Positions 1 to 6,242 of a DNA stretch of 28,772 nt are shown here, piece after piece; position 1 is the first letter of the stretch; the number at the start of each line of letters is the position of its first letter. The position numbers and the translations under genes were made by a program. The notes under the pieces are model-generated. The model made no database searches, had not been told where the DNA came from, and saw nothing but the letters and a program-made list of their open reading frames with translations. The stretch lies in contig CAZPDM010000058.1 in NCBI GenBank assembly GCA_964585305.1, positions 1-28,772 of the forward strand, written 5' to 3'. This DNA comes from CAZPDM01 sp964585305. Its GTDB lineage: Bacteria; Planctomycetota; Uabimicrobiia; Uabimicrobiales; JABWCH01.

Positions 1-2
1 AT

Positions 3-164
3 TCTCATTTGTTTTGCAAATATGATATAAGCTTTCATACCTTAAAAATTCTTGGCTATGCAAGCATAGCGGTTTTCTTGGCAAAATATTATAACTCCAC
101 CCCTAAAAAAGGCTGGGTTTTCCACCATGAATATTTTATGAATGGACAAAATTTTTTGGACTAA
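3..164 (+). CDS. Possible C-terminal end of an unidentified gene, cut by the left edge
   Basis: An open frame enters from the left edge and runs 53 codons to a TAA at 162-164. Its last codons lie inside the left end of the repeat that starts near 139, so the repeat supplies the stop. The peptide is rich in aromatic and basic residues (it contains KKGWVFHHEYFMNGQ) and I do not recognise it. A stretch this long without a stop is only mildly surprising in such AT-rich DNA. It could therefore be a gene end, a gene truncated by the repeat, or chance. A short inverted repeat, GCTATGC-AA-GCATAGC at 55-70, lies within it; if the frame is not coding, that would be a weak terminator hairpin. Confidence 0.22.
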   Translation, partial: SHLFCKYDISFHTLKILGYASIAVFLAKYYNSTPKKGWVFHHEYFMNGQNFLD

Positions 165-300
165 AAAATATGCCAACTATGAGGAATTGAAGTATAAACG
201 ACAGGTTAATTTCTATCATGCACTACATCATGGACGAGTTTACTTAGCTAAAGTTAGTACTGAGATAGGAATGTATAATAGTCCAAATACTTTTGACAAC
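139..300. repeat. MITE-like repeat, copy 1a (internally deleted)
   Basis: This copy matches the repeat at 8110-8345 over its left end (GACAAAATTTTTTGGACT at 145-162) and its right part (from about 206, through TTAGCTAAAGTTAGTACTGA, to TTTTGACAAC at 300). It lacks the central segment that holds the CCCGCCG arm. The left end and the reverse complement of 281-298 match imperfectly, which gives terminal inverted repeats. A 67-codon frame (142-345) crosses it but is not kept in the other copy. It lies in the 540-base stretch before the YchF-like gene. Confidence 0.7.
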
Positions 301-320
301 TTACTTATTGGTCTGTCAAC

Positions 321-497
321 TAAGTCTTTTGACATCCAACTGTGAGGAATTGAGCCGCCGCTGCAAATTTTCTTTCGTTAAAGCCATCATTTATAAGCGG
401 CGGGTTAATTCCTACCATGCACTGACGTACATGGACTAGTGCATTAGGATAAGGAAAATATGTCCAGCAATTTAGTTGACAAACCACTTATTTTATA
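321..497. repeat. MITE-like repeat, copy 1b (degraded, lacks left end)
   Basis: Directly after copy 1a comes a second, more diverged unit. It shares CAACTGTGAGGAATTGA with 8164-8180. It also has the GC-rich stem CCGCCGCT (355-362) / AGCGGCGG (396-403), a CCATG...CATGG element (415-434), and a decayed right end, GTCCAGCAATTTAGTTGACA (462-481). ATGCACT (417-423) / AGTGCAT (438-444) forms a further inverted repeat. The left terminal repeat is absent. The order 1a-1b looks like a nested or tandem insertion that has since decayed. No protein is encoded. Confidence 0.6.
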
Positions 498-525
498 AAG
501 GAAAGTGCATTTTTTTTAAATGCAC
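497..525 (+). promoter_or_regulatory. Leader hairpin between a purine-rich SD-like site and the YchF-like start
   Basis: GTGCATTT (505-512) and AAATGCAC (518-525) form a perfect 8-bp stem with a five-T loop. AAAGGAAAG (497-505) lies just 5' of the stem and is the only Shine-Dalgarno-like sequence near the ATG at 540, about 35 bases upstream. When the hairpin folds, the effective gap falls to about 14 bases. It could be a translational element, or the terminator of something upstream. The fold is seen directly; the role is inferred. Confidence 0.35.
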
Positions 526-539
526 GTATATTAAAATTT

Positions 540-1625
540 ATGAAAATTGGAATTTTTGGTCTTCCAGAATCTGGGAAAACAACTGTTTTTCAAGCCCTTT
601 CTGGGTTAAAAGTAGAAACTAATCAAAAAACTAGTGAAAATCGTGCAATTGTAAAAGTTCCAGATGCAAGATTGGAACAATTAAACAGTTTCTACAATCC
701 TAAGAAAAAAGTCTATACTAATATTGAATATGTTGACATCAATGCAGGTGCAAACAAAGGGCCTGCTAGTAAGGGACTATGTGATACAATACTTGGAACT
801 TTGCGTACAATGGATGCAATTGCTTTAGTAGTAAGAGCTTTTATTTCGCAAGAAGTTGCTCATATTAGCGGCAATATAGACTATATGAGAGACATCCAAG
901 AAATGGTTGCAGATCTAATAATATCTGATTTTGCAATTGTTGAAAAAAATTTAGATAAAGTAGAGAGAAGTCTTAAAGCTGACAAAAAGCAAGATTTATT
1001 ATTAAAAAAACAAGTATTATTAAAATGTAAAGAATCCTTGGAAAAAGAAATACCACTTCGTTGCCTTTCCTTTACTGCTAGCGAACAAGAATTGATAAAT
1101 AGCTATCAATTTATTACACAAAAACCTCTTATGATCATCATCAATACTGGAGAAGGCCAAGATGCTAATAAAATGCTAATGCAAGCAGAAGGATTGTTTA
1201 AAAATATTCCTTCTACTCTTGTAACAGCAATTTGTGGTAAATTAGAACAAGAAATTTCTTGCTTACCTGTTGATGAACAAAAAGAATTTTTAAAAGAGTT
1301 GGGAATTCCAGAACCAGCTTTAAATCGCTTTATTTCAGAATCTTTCCGTCTTTTAGGTTTAATTGTTTTTTTCACAGTTGGAGAAGATGAAGTACGTGCT
1401 TGGACACTAGCAAAAGACAGTAAAGTTCTTAAAGCTGCTGGCACTATTCACTCTGACTTAGAACGTGGTTTTATACGCGCAGAAGTTTTTTCCTATCAAG
1501 ATTTACTTGCAGTAAATGGTGTAGAAAGTAAACTTAAAGATGTAGGAAAATTACGACTTGAAGGGCGAGATTATATTGTGCAAGATGGAGATATTTTAAC
1601 AATACGTTTTAACGTAAAAAAATAA
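540..1625 (+). CDS. YchF-like P-loop ATPase (OLA1/YchF family paralog, TGS domain)
   Basis: This 361-residue protein has the length and layout of YchF/OLA1: an N-terminal Ras-like ATPase with a helical insertion, and a C-terminal TGS-like (DUF933) domain. The P-loop is GLPESGKTT (residues 7-15), where YchF proper has GLPNVGKST. The nucleotide-specificity motif NTGE (202-205) fits the NxxE form that makes this family prefer ATP over GTP. The C-terminus (EVRAWTL, AAGTIHSDLERGFIRAEV, GKLRLEGRDYIVQDGDI) is classic YchF. The switch II region, YVDINAG, is degenerate compared with the usual DIAGLV. I read it as the second YchF-type paralog found in some bacteria, so I give no symbol. Family members bind ribosomes and act in stress responses; the role of this paralog is unknown. 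plsC follows after 33 bases, probably in one operon. Confidence 0.85.
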   Translation: MKIGIFGLPESGKTTVFQALSGLKVETNQKTSENRAIVKVPDARLEQLNSFYNPKKKVYTNIEYVDINAGANKGPASKGLCDTILGTLRTMDAIALVVRAFISQEVAHISGNIDYMRDIQEMVADLIISDFAIVEKNLDKVERSLKADKKQDLLLKKQVLLKCKESLEKEIPLRCLSFTASEQELINSYQFITQKPLMIIINTGEGQDANKMLMQAEGLFKNIPSTLVTAICGKLEQEISCLPVDEQKEFLKELGIPEPALNRFISESFRLLGLIVFFTVGEDEVRAWTLAKDSKVLKAAGTIHSDLERGFIRAEVFSYQDLLAVNGVESKLKDVGKLRLEGRDYIVQDGDILTIRFNVKK

Positions 1626-1658
1626 GATTATCTAACATTATTTAGTGGTAGTTTATAT

Positions 1659-2417
1659 ATGCTCTATCGAATATTTGCCCAATTTATTTTTGTTTTTTCT
1701 ACATTTTTTTATGCTTTTTTGATTATTTTAGTCGCTCCCTTACGCCGCCCTCAACTTATAGATAAAATCTTATCATTTTGGGGCCACGGAACGATGTGCC
1801 TTCATCGTATTACTGTTGTAAAAAAAACAGGAGAAGTTCCTCTCAAAGGACCGTATATTTGCATGGCAAATCATCAAAGTAATCTTGATGCTCCTTTACT
1901 TTTAGGATATGCATCTTCTTCTTTGCGTTTTGTCAGCAAAATAGAGCTAGCCTTTTTGCCAATTTATGGACTTGCCTCGTATTTAGCAGGAAATATTCAT
2001 GTTAATCGTAAAGATAGAAATCAAGCAATTTCTGCTTTAAACGGAGCTGTTCAAAAAATAAAAAATGGAAAAACTATTCTTGTTTTTCCAGAAGGAACGC
2101 GTGCCCAGCAATCTCAATTGATTAAGGAAAACAGTGACGCAAGAGAATTAGACGAAATCAATCTGCTTCCCTTTAAAAAAGGCGGCTTTATGATTGCGAT
2201 TGCAGCACAAGTTCCTATTATTCCTATTGGAATTGCTGGAACAGGGAAGTGCTGGCCAAAGAAAAGTTTTTTAGCAAAAAGCGGTAAAATTAGTTTATGT
2301 ATTGGAGAACCTATCTCTACAATAGGGTTGACGGCTGAAAATAGAGATGAACTTATTGAAAAAGTACAGCAATCTATAGTTTCCTTGTGTACTCAAGCAA
2401 ATTTCATCATTAAGTAG
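1659..2417 (+). CDS. plsC: 1-acyl-sn-glycerol-3-phosphate acyltransferase (PlsC family)
   Basis: A 252-residue membrane-associated acyltransferase, expected to transfer an acyl group to the sn-2 position of lysophosphatidate in phospholipid synthesis. It has an N-terminal hydrophobic segment (about residues 5-27). The catalytic NHQSNLD motif is at 71-77, with the H-x4-D pair at H72 and D77. A substrate-binding block, FPEGTR, is at 143-148. The later IPIGIAGTGK segment is also typical of the family. VNRKDR at 115-120 matches the usual block II. Length is normal for PlsC. The gene follows the YchF-like gene by 33 bases on the same strand, which suggests co-transcription but no obvious functional link. 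Exact substrate cannot be told from sequence, since LPLAT relatives share these motifs. Confidence 0.9.
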   Translation: MLYRIFAQFIFVFSTFFYAFLIILVAPLRRPQLIDKILSFWGHGTMCLHRITVVKKTGEVPLKGPYICMANHQSNLDAPLLLGYASSSLRFVSKIELAFLPIYGLASYLAGNIHVNRKDRNQAISALNGAVQKIKNGKTILVFPEGTRAQQSQLIKENSDARELDEINLLPFKKGGFMIAIAAQVPIIPIGIAGTGKCWPKKSFLAKSGKISLCIGEPISTIGLTAENRDELIEKVQQSIVSLCTQANFIIK

Positions 2418-2468
2418 GAATGGATTTAACCCATTAAAAAAGATACTTATTTTTTGATAAAATTTCTA

Positions 2469-2499
2469 AAAAATCTTGATTTGGAAAGATTTTTATCTT
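2469..2499 (+). terminator. Weak terminator candidate after plsC
   Basis: AAAAATCTT (2469-2477) and AAGATTTTT (2486-2494) form a 9-bp A/T-rich stem with an 8-base loop, about 50 bases past the plsC stop. The stem has only one G-C pair per arm, and the arm's own T-run serves as the U-tract. It is plausible in this AT-rich genome but weak. The rest of the 409-base gap to rpsL holds a promoter and a leader hairpin, listed separately, and no gene that I can see. Confidence 0.35.
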
Positions 2500-2608
2500 G
2501 TGTTAGAGAACATTGTATTATATAAATAATTCATAAATAATAAATTACAGTTTTTTAAAACATAGATAAAATTTTTGATGAATCCTTTAAAATTCTCAAA
2601 TTTTTGAT

Positions 2609-2637
2609 TTGACAAAACAAGGAAAATTTTCTATCAT
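2609..2637 (+). promoter_or_regulatory. sigma70-type promoter candidate of the str operon
   Basis: A perfect -35 hexamer TTGACA (2609-2614) is followed after exactly 17 bases by TATCAT (2632-2637), five of six matches to TATAAT. Transcription from here would give a leader of about 180 bases before rpsL. It is the best promoter-like match I found in the plsC-rpsL gap. No transcript data back it. Confidence 0.55.
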
Positions 2638-2736
2638 AATGAAGCCCATTTTGGCTGGAAAATAGTTCAGAAAAAAAATGATATTTTTAACTCAGGAAAT
2701 TTATCAAAGGCAAATTTTGCCTACTGAGATTTTAAT

Positions 2737-2769
2737 AAAAAATGCTTTACGAAATATTAAGCATTTTTT
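2737..2769 (+). promoter_or_regulatory. Terminator-like hairpin in the rpsL leader (possible attenuator)
   Basis: AAAAAATGCTT (2737-2747) pairs perfectly with AAGCATTTTTT (2759-2769) around an 11-base loop, with six T residues ending the 3' arm. It lies between the candidate promoter at 2609 and rpsL at 2827. It would be transcribed in the leader and could act as an attenuator. If the true promoter is further downstream, it is only a terminator for upstream transcription. Confidence 0.45.
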
Positions 2770-2826
2770 AAGTTTAATAACATACGCATTCATAAGCAGA
2801 TATGAAAAACAAAAGGAGTTTTTTGA

Positions 2827-3222
2827 ATGCCAACGACCAACCAACTAATTAAAAAGCCGAGACGACCTGTTCCCAATCGTAGTAAATCTCCCGTTTTGGA
2901 AAAATGTCCTCAGAAAAAGGGCGTATGCCTACAAGTAAAAACTATGACACCAAAGAAACCGAACTCTGCATTGCGTAAAATCGCTCGCGTTCGTCTTTCT
3001 AATGGCAAAGAAGTTACCGCTTATATTCCTGGCATTGGCCATAATTTACAAGAACATCATATAGTTCTTATTCGCGGCGGTCGCGTTCATGATTTGCCTG
3101 GTGTACGTTATCACATCATTCGTGGAACATTAGATGCTACTGGAGTTGCAGATCGTAAACGCAGTCGTTCCAAATATGGTGTAAAACGACCAAAAGAATC
3201 TGCTCCAACAGCAAAAAAATAA
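2827..3222 (+). CDS. rpsL: 30S ribosomal protein S12
   Basis: This 131-residue S12 sits at the decoding centre of the small subunit. The sequence aligns without gaps to E. coli S12 through TPKKPNSALRK (41-51), GHNLQEH (71-77) and DLPGVRYH (89-96). Lys43 and Lys44, near the streptomycin site, are kept. The position equal to E. coli Lys88 is His (RGGRVHDLPG), which is unusual. Asp89, the RimO methylthiolation site, is kept. The C-terminus carries a short KESAPTAKK tail. The start is set by the strong AGGAG Shine-Dalgarno at 2815-2819. It is the first gene of the str operon, followed by rpsG and fusA. The block VCLQVKTMTPKKP resembles planctomycete S12 as I remember it. Confidence 0.98.
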   Translation: MPTTNQLIKKPRRPVPNRSKSPVLEKCPQKKGVCLQVKTMTPKKPNSALRKIARVRLSNGKEVTAYIPGIGHNLQEHHIVLIRGGRVHDLPGVRYHIIRGTLDATGVADRKRSRSKYGVKRPKESAPTAKK

Positions 3223-3248
3223 TTTAGACCAGCCATAGTGGTAAAAAA

Positions 3249-3425
3249 TCTCAAAGGGTTCTTATTTTTTTGAATAAATTTGAATTAAATAATAAATAGG
3301 AATTTGTAACCAAAATACTTTGAGACATGTCTAAAAAATAGTTTAAGTTTAATTAACTTTCGGAAAAGTGAATTTCTTTACGCATTCTAAGAAACGTAAG
3401 AAATTCACTGAATCCTATGAGGATT
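3249..3425 (+). promoter_or_regulatory. Folded rpsL-rpsG spacer; possible S7 autoregulatory site
   Basis: The 208-base spacer holds three inverted repeats. TCTCAAAG (3249-3256) can pair with CTTTGAGA (3318-3325). A long stem is formed by 3367-3382 and 3395-3409 (AGTGAATTTCTTTACG / CGTAAGAAATTCACT, one bulged base). A small hairpin, AATCCT-ATG-AGGATT (3411-3425), buries the GAGGA Shine-Dalgarno (3419-3423) of rpsG, seven bases before its ATG. In E. coli, S7 represses translation by binding this same intercistronic region of the str mRNA, although that RNA differs in sequence. The folds are seen in the sequence; regulation by S7 is inferred. Confidence 0.5.
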
Positions 3426-3430
3426 TGTGA

Positions 3431-4024
3431 ATGGCAAAAAAATTTAAATCTACTCGTACCTTTTTGCAACCAGACCCATTATATCGGGACAAACTGGTAA
3501 GTCAATTTATCAATTGTATTATGTGGGAAGGCAAGAAAAGCATAGCCCAACGTATTTTTTACGATTCTCTCCAAATTTTGCGTAAAGAATTTGCTAAAGA
3601 ATTTATCAACCCAGAAATCAAGCCAGAAGCAAAAACTGAAGGTAAACCAGAAGTAAAAGTTGAAGGCAAACCAGAAGCTAAAAAAGAAGATAACAAAGCA
3701 ACTGCTTCTCGCGACGAACAATATGAACTCAAAGTTTTCAAAACAGCCATTAACAATGTAAAACCCTTAATTGAAGTTCGTTCTCGCCGTGTTGGTGGTG
3801 CTACTTACCAAGTTCCTATGGAAGTCGAAAAGAAACGCCAAACAACCTTAGCACTCCGCTGGATTCTTGAAGCTGCTCGCGGCCGTAAAGGCCAACCTAT
3901 GGCAAAAAAACTAGCGGCAGAATTTAGTGATGCCTATAAAAAACAAGGCAAAGCTATTACTCAACGCGAAAATACCCATAAAATGGCCGAAGCAAATAAA
4001 GCATTTGCACATTTTGCTTGGTAA
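3431..4024 (+). CDS. rpsG: 30S ribosomal protein S7 with a repeat insertion
   Basis: S7 nucleates assembly of the 30S head and contacts E-site tRNA. The core is clear: LVSQFINCIMWEGKKSIAQ (22-40), NVKPLIEVRSRRVGGATYQVP (109-129), ALRWILEAAR (141-150) and the C-terminal HKMAEANKAFAHF. The protein is 197 residues, against about 156 for most bacterial S7. The excess is an insertion at about residues 56-97, between the second and third helices. It contains three tandem octapeptides (KPEAKTEG, KPEVKVEG, KPEAKKED). The insertion is highly charged and likely disordered on the solvent side. Reading frame and flanking core are intact, so it is probably a real expansion and not an error. The start is set by GAGGA at 3419-3423. 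Confidence 0.96.
   Translation: MAKKFKSTRTFLQPDPLYRDKLVSQFINCIMWEGKKSIAQRIFYDSLQILRKEFAKEFINPEIKPEAKTEGKPEVKVEGKPEAKKEDNKATASRDEQYELKVFKTAINNVKPLIEVRSRRVGGATYQVPMEVEKKRQTTLALRWILEAARGRKGQPMAKKLAAEFSDAYKKQGKAITQRENTHKMAEANKAFAHFAW
3620..3691 (+). repeat. Three tandem 24-bp units inside rpsG
   Basis: The DNA encoding residues 64-87 of S7 consists of three in-frame 24-base units, each beginning with AAG/AAA-CCA-GAA (Lys-Pro-Glu). The second and third are closest (GAAGGTAAACCAGAAG against GAAGGCAAACCAGAAG). Such an array is prone to length change by slippage, in steps of eight residues that keep the frame. Confidence 0.8.
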
Positions 4025-4047
4025 GTTTTTTTGCAATTTTTCACCAT

Positions 4048-4075
4048 CCCCTTTATAATTCAATTTATAGAGGGG
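4048..4075 (+). promoter_or_regulatory. Hairpin in the rpsG-fusA spacer
   Basis: CCCCTTTATAA (4048-4058) pairs with TTATAGAGGGG (4065-4075): ten Watson-Crick pairs and one T-G wobble around a 6-base loop. It is followed by TTGTTTTATT. It ends about ten bases before the fusA Shine-Dalgarno GAAAGG (4086-4091). It may be a partial terminator that tunes fusA expression, or a translational element. Confidence 0.45.
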
Positions 4076-4098
4076 TTGTTTTATTGAAAGGTCGTTTG

Positions 4099-6147
4099 AT
4101 GGTTAATAAAGAAAAAATCCGCAATATTGGTATCATTGCCCATATTGATGCTGGAAAAACAACAACATCTGAGCGAATTATCTACTATACTGGTAGAGAA
4201 TATAAAATGGGAAATGTGGATGATGGCAATACTGTTTTGGATTACTTAGAAGAAGAGCGAAATCGTGGAATAACAATCACAAGTGCTGCAACAACTTGTA
4301 TCTGGAAAGATCATAGCATAAATCTCATTGACACTCCGGGGCATGTAGATTTTACAGCAGAAGTCGAACGCAGTTTGCGAGTATTAGATGGGGCTGTTGG
4401 GATTTTTTGTGCAGTAGGTGGTGTAGAGGCACAATCAGAAACGGTATGGAAACAAGCAGATCGCTACCATGTTCCAAGATTAGCATTTATCAATAAAATG
4501 GATAGGGTTGGTGCTAGTTTTGAAAATGTAATGAGTGCAATGAGAAAACGTTTAAAAGCTAATCCTATTGTAATTACAATGCCTTGGGGAGAAGAAAGCC
4601 AATTTAAAGGAGTTATCCATATTCTCAAAAATAAGGCATATACATTTACAGAAGAATCTCTTGGAAAAGAAATTGTAGAATTTCCTGTGCCAGAAGAATT
4701 TCAGGATCAACAACAAGAATATTATGAACAATTGATCAATGCACTTGCTGATTTTGATGACTCGATTATTGAAAAATTTTCCAATAATACCTTGAGTTAT
4801 GACGATCTTCAAATTGCGATTCGAAAAGCAACTATTTCTGGAAAAGTTGTGCCTACCTTAGCCGGAGCATCTTTCCGTTATAAAGGTGTACAATTTTTAC
4901 TTGATGCCATTACAGATTATTTACCATCTCCAATAGATATGCCGCCAATTATTGGAACAAATCCCAAAAATAAACAAGATGTTAAATTATCTTATGATGA
5001 TTCAAGTTTATGTGCCCTGGCTTTTAAAACAATTTTTGATAAGCATGGAGATTTAACATATATTCGTATTTATTCTGGAAAAATAAACGAAGGCAATCAA
5101 ATTTATAATGCTAATCGTGATAAAGTAGAAAGAATAAATCGGTTGTATCATGTTCATGCAAATGAAAGAATCAGTTGTAGTGAAGCAGAAGCTGGAGAAA
5201 TAGTTGGCATTGTTGGATTTAAAGAAACTTATACAGGTGATACACTTTGCCGAAAAGAAAAACCTGTTATTTTAGGAAAAATGAAATTTCCAGATACTGT
5301 TGTAGATAAAGCAATCGAACCAAGAACACTAGCAGATAAAGACCATTTAGAAGAAGTTTTAAAAATTTTAAGCAAAGACGATCCAACTTTTCGTTATCGA
5401 GAAAATAAGGAACAAGGACAACTAGTTATTTCCGGGATGGGAGAACTTCATCTTGAAATTATTTGCAACCGTATTTTAAAAGAACATAAGGTAGCTGTAA
5501 ATATTGGAAAACCAAGAGTTTCCTATCTTGAAACTATCATACGATCTGCAGAAGCAGAGTATGTATTCCAAAAACAGTTTGATAACCGAGAACAATTTGC
5601 TGGCGTTAAAATAAAAATAGAACCTTGCAATGAAAGCTCATTTAAAATCGTCAGTTTAATTAACAAAGATAAATATTTTGATAAATTTCAAGCGGCTATT
5701 GAAGAAGGAATTCGTAATGCAACAAGTTGCGGAGAATTAGCAGGTTATCGTATTATAAATATTCAAGCAACAATTCTTGAAGTTCAAACTCATCCTGTGA
5801 ATTCTACTGAAAACGCATTCTCTGCGGCAGCATATCAAGCTACAAAAGATGCTATCAGTAAAGCAGGAAGTGCATTATTAGAGCCTATCATGCGCTTTCA
5901 AATTCAAACCCCACATCCTTATGTTGGAGAAATTATTAACAATTTGAATGCCCGTCGTGCTGAAATTTCAGAAATAGAACATCAAGGAGATATCCAAATT
6001 ATTACTGGAAATGTACCAATAGCTGAAATGTTTGGATATGCAAATAACCTTCGTGCGCTTACTCAAGGACATGGAAGTTTTACAATGGAGCCTTTGCATT
6101 ATGGAATCGTTCCAGAAGATATTCAACATAAGATTTTAGGGATGTAA
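4099..6147 (+). CDS. fusA: Elongation factor G, EFG2/spdEFG2-like
   Basis: A five-domain translational GTPase of 682 residues. G motifs are AHIDAGKT (14-21), RGITITSAATT (56-66), DTPGH (78-82) and NKMD (132-135). An upstream in-frame ATG (4018) overlaps rpsG, but the start at 4099 has GAAAGG seven bases before it and gives the family-typical N-terminus. In domain IV the tip loop that reads SGGRGQYGHV in canonical EF-G is FDNREQFAGV (494-503). The second loop is THPVNST (564-570), where canonical EF-G has YHDVDSS. Both features, and GNVDDGNTVLDYLEEE near switch I, recall mitochondrial EFG2 and bacterial spdEFG2, which act in ribosome recycling. It is third in the str operon, where the main translocase is usual. 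Either this is the recycling factor with a second EF-G elsewhere, or a divergent dual-function protein. No tuf follows. Confidence 0.93.
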   Translation: MVNKEKIRNIGIIAHIDAGKTTTSERIIYYTGREYKMGNVDDGNTVLDYLEEERNRGITITSAATTCIWKDHSINLIDTPGHVDFTAEVERSLRVLDGAVGIFCAVGGVEAQSETVWKQADRYHVPRLAFINKMDRVGASFENVMSAMRKRLKANPIVITMPWGEESQFKGVIHILKNKAYTFTEESLGKEIVEFPVPEEFQDQQQEYYEQLINALADFDDSIIEKFSNNTLSYDDLQIAIRKATISGKVVPTLAGASFRYKGVQFLLDAITDYLPSPIDMPPIIGTNPKNKQDVKLSYDDSSLCALAFKTIFDKHGDLTYIRIYSGKINEGNQIYNANRDKVERINRLYHVHANERISCSEAEAGEIVGIVGFKETYTGDTLCRKEKPVILGKMKFPDTVVDKAIEPRTLADKDHLEEVLKILSKDDPTFRYRENKEQGQLVISGMGELHLEIICNRILKEHKVAVNIGKPRVSYLETIIRSAEAEYVFQKQFDNREQFAGVKIKIEPCNESSFKIVSLINKDKYFDKFQAAIEEGIRNATSCGELAGYRIINIQATILEVQTHPVNSTENAFSAAAYQATKDAISKAGSALLEPIMRFQIQTPHPYVGEIINNLNARRAEISEIEHQGDIQIITGNVPIAEMFGYANNLRALTQGHGSFTMEPLHYGIVPEDIQHKILGM

Positions 6148-6156
6148 AAACTAAGA

Positions 6157-6188
6157 AAATTTGCGCGGAACTCCAGCGCAAATTTTTT
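6157..6188 (+). terminator. Rho-independent terminator of the str operon
   Basis: AAATTTGCGC (6157-6166) and GCGCAAATTT (6176-6185) form a perfect 10-bp stem, and six T residues run from 6183 to 6188. It starts ten bases after the fusA stop. It separates the str operon from the HEAT-repeat gene. Confidence 0.9.
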
Positions 6189-6242
6189 CTTATAAAAAAT
6201 ATAAATGAATTTTGCGTTTCTAATCTTTAGAAAGATGCCAAT

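Noticed and set aside
142..345. 67-codon open frame in the left intergenic region
   Set aside because: It lies across the MITE-like repeat, the homologous copy at 8110-8345 has a stop in the same frame, and no ribosome site precedes it.
321..497. IS200/IS605-type end or TnpB guide RNA, suggested by the CCGCCGCT/AGCGGCGG stem
   Set aside because: The loop is over 30 bases, no TnpA or TnpB frame is near, and the element has terminal inverted repeats, which that family lacks.
4018..4098. Upstream in-frame start for fusA, giving 27 more residues
   Set aside because: The extension overlaps rpsG, runs through the spacer hairpin and is unlike EF-G N-termini. GAAAGG is well placed for the ATG at 4099.
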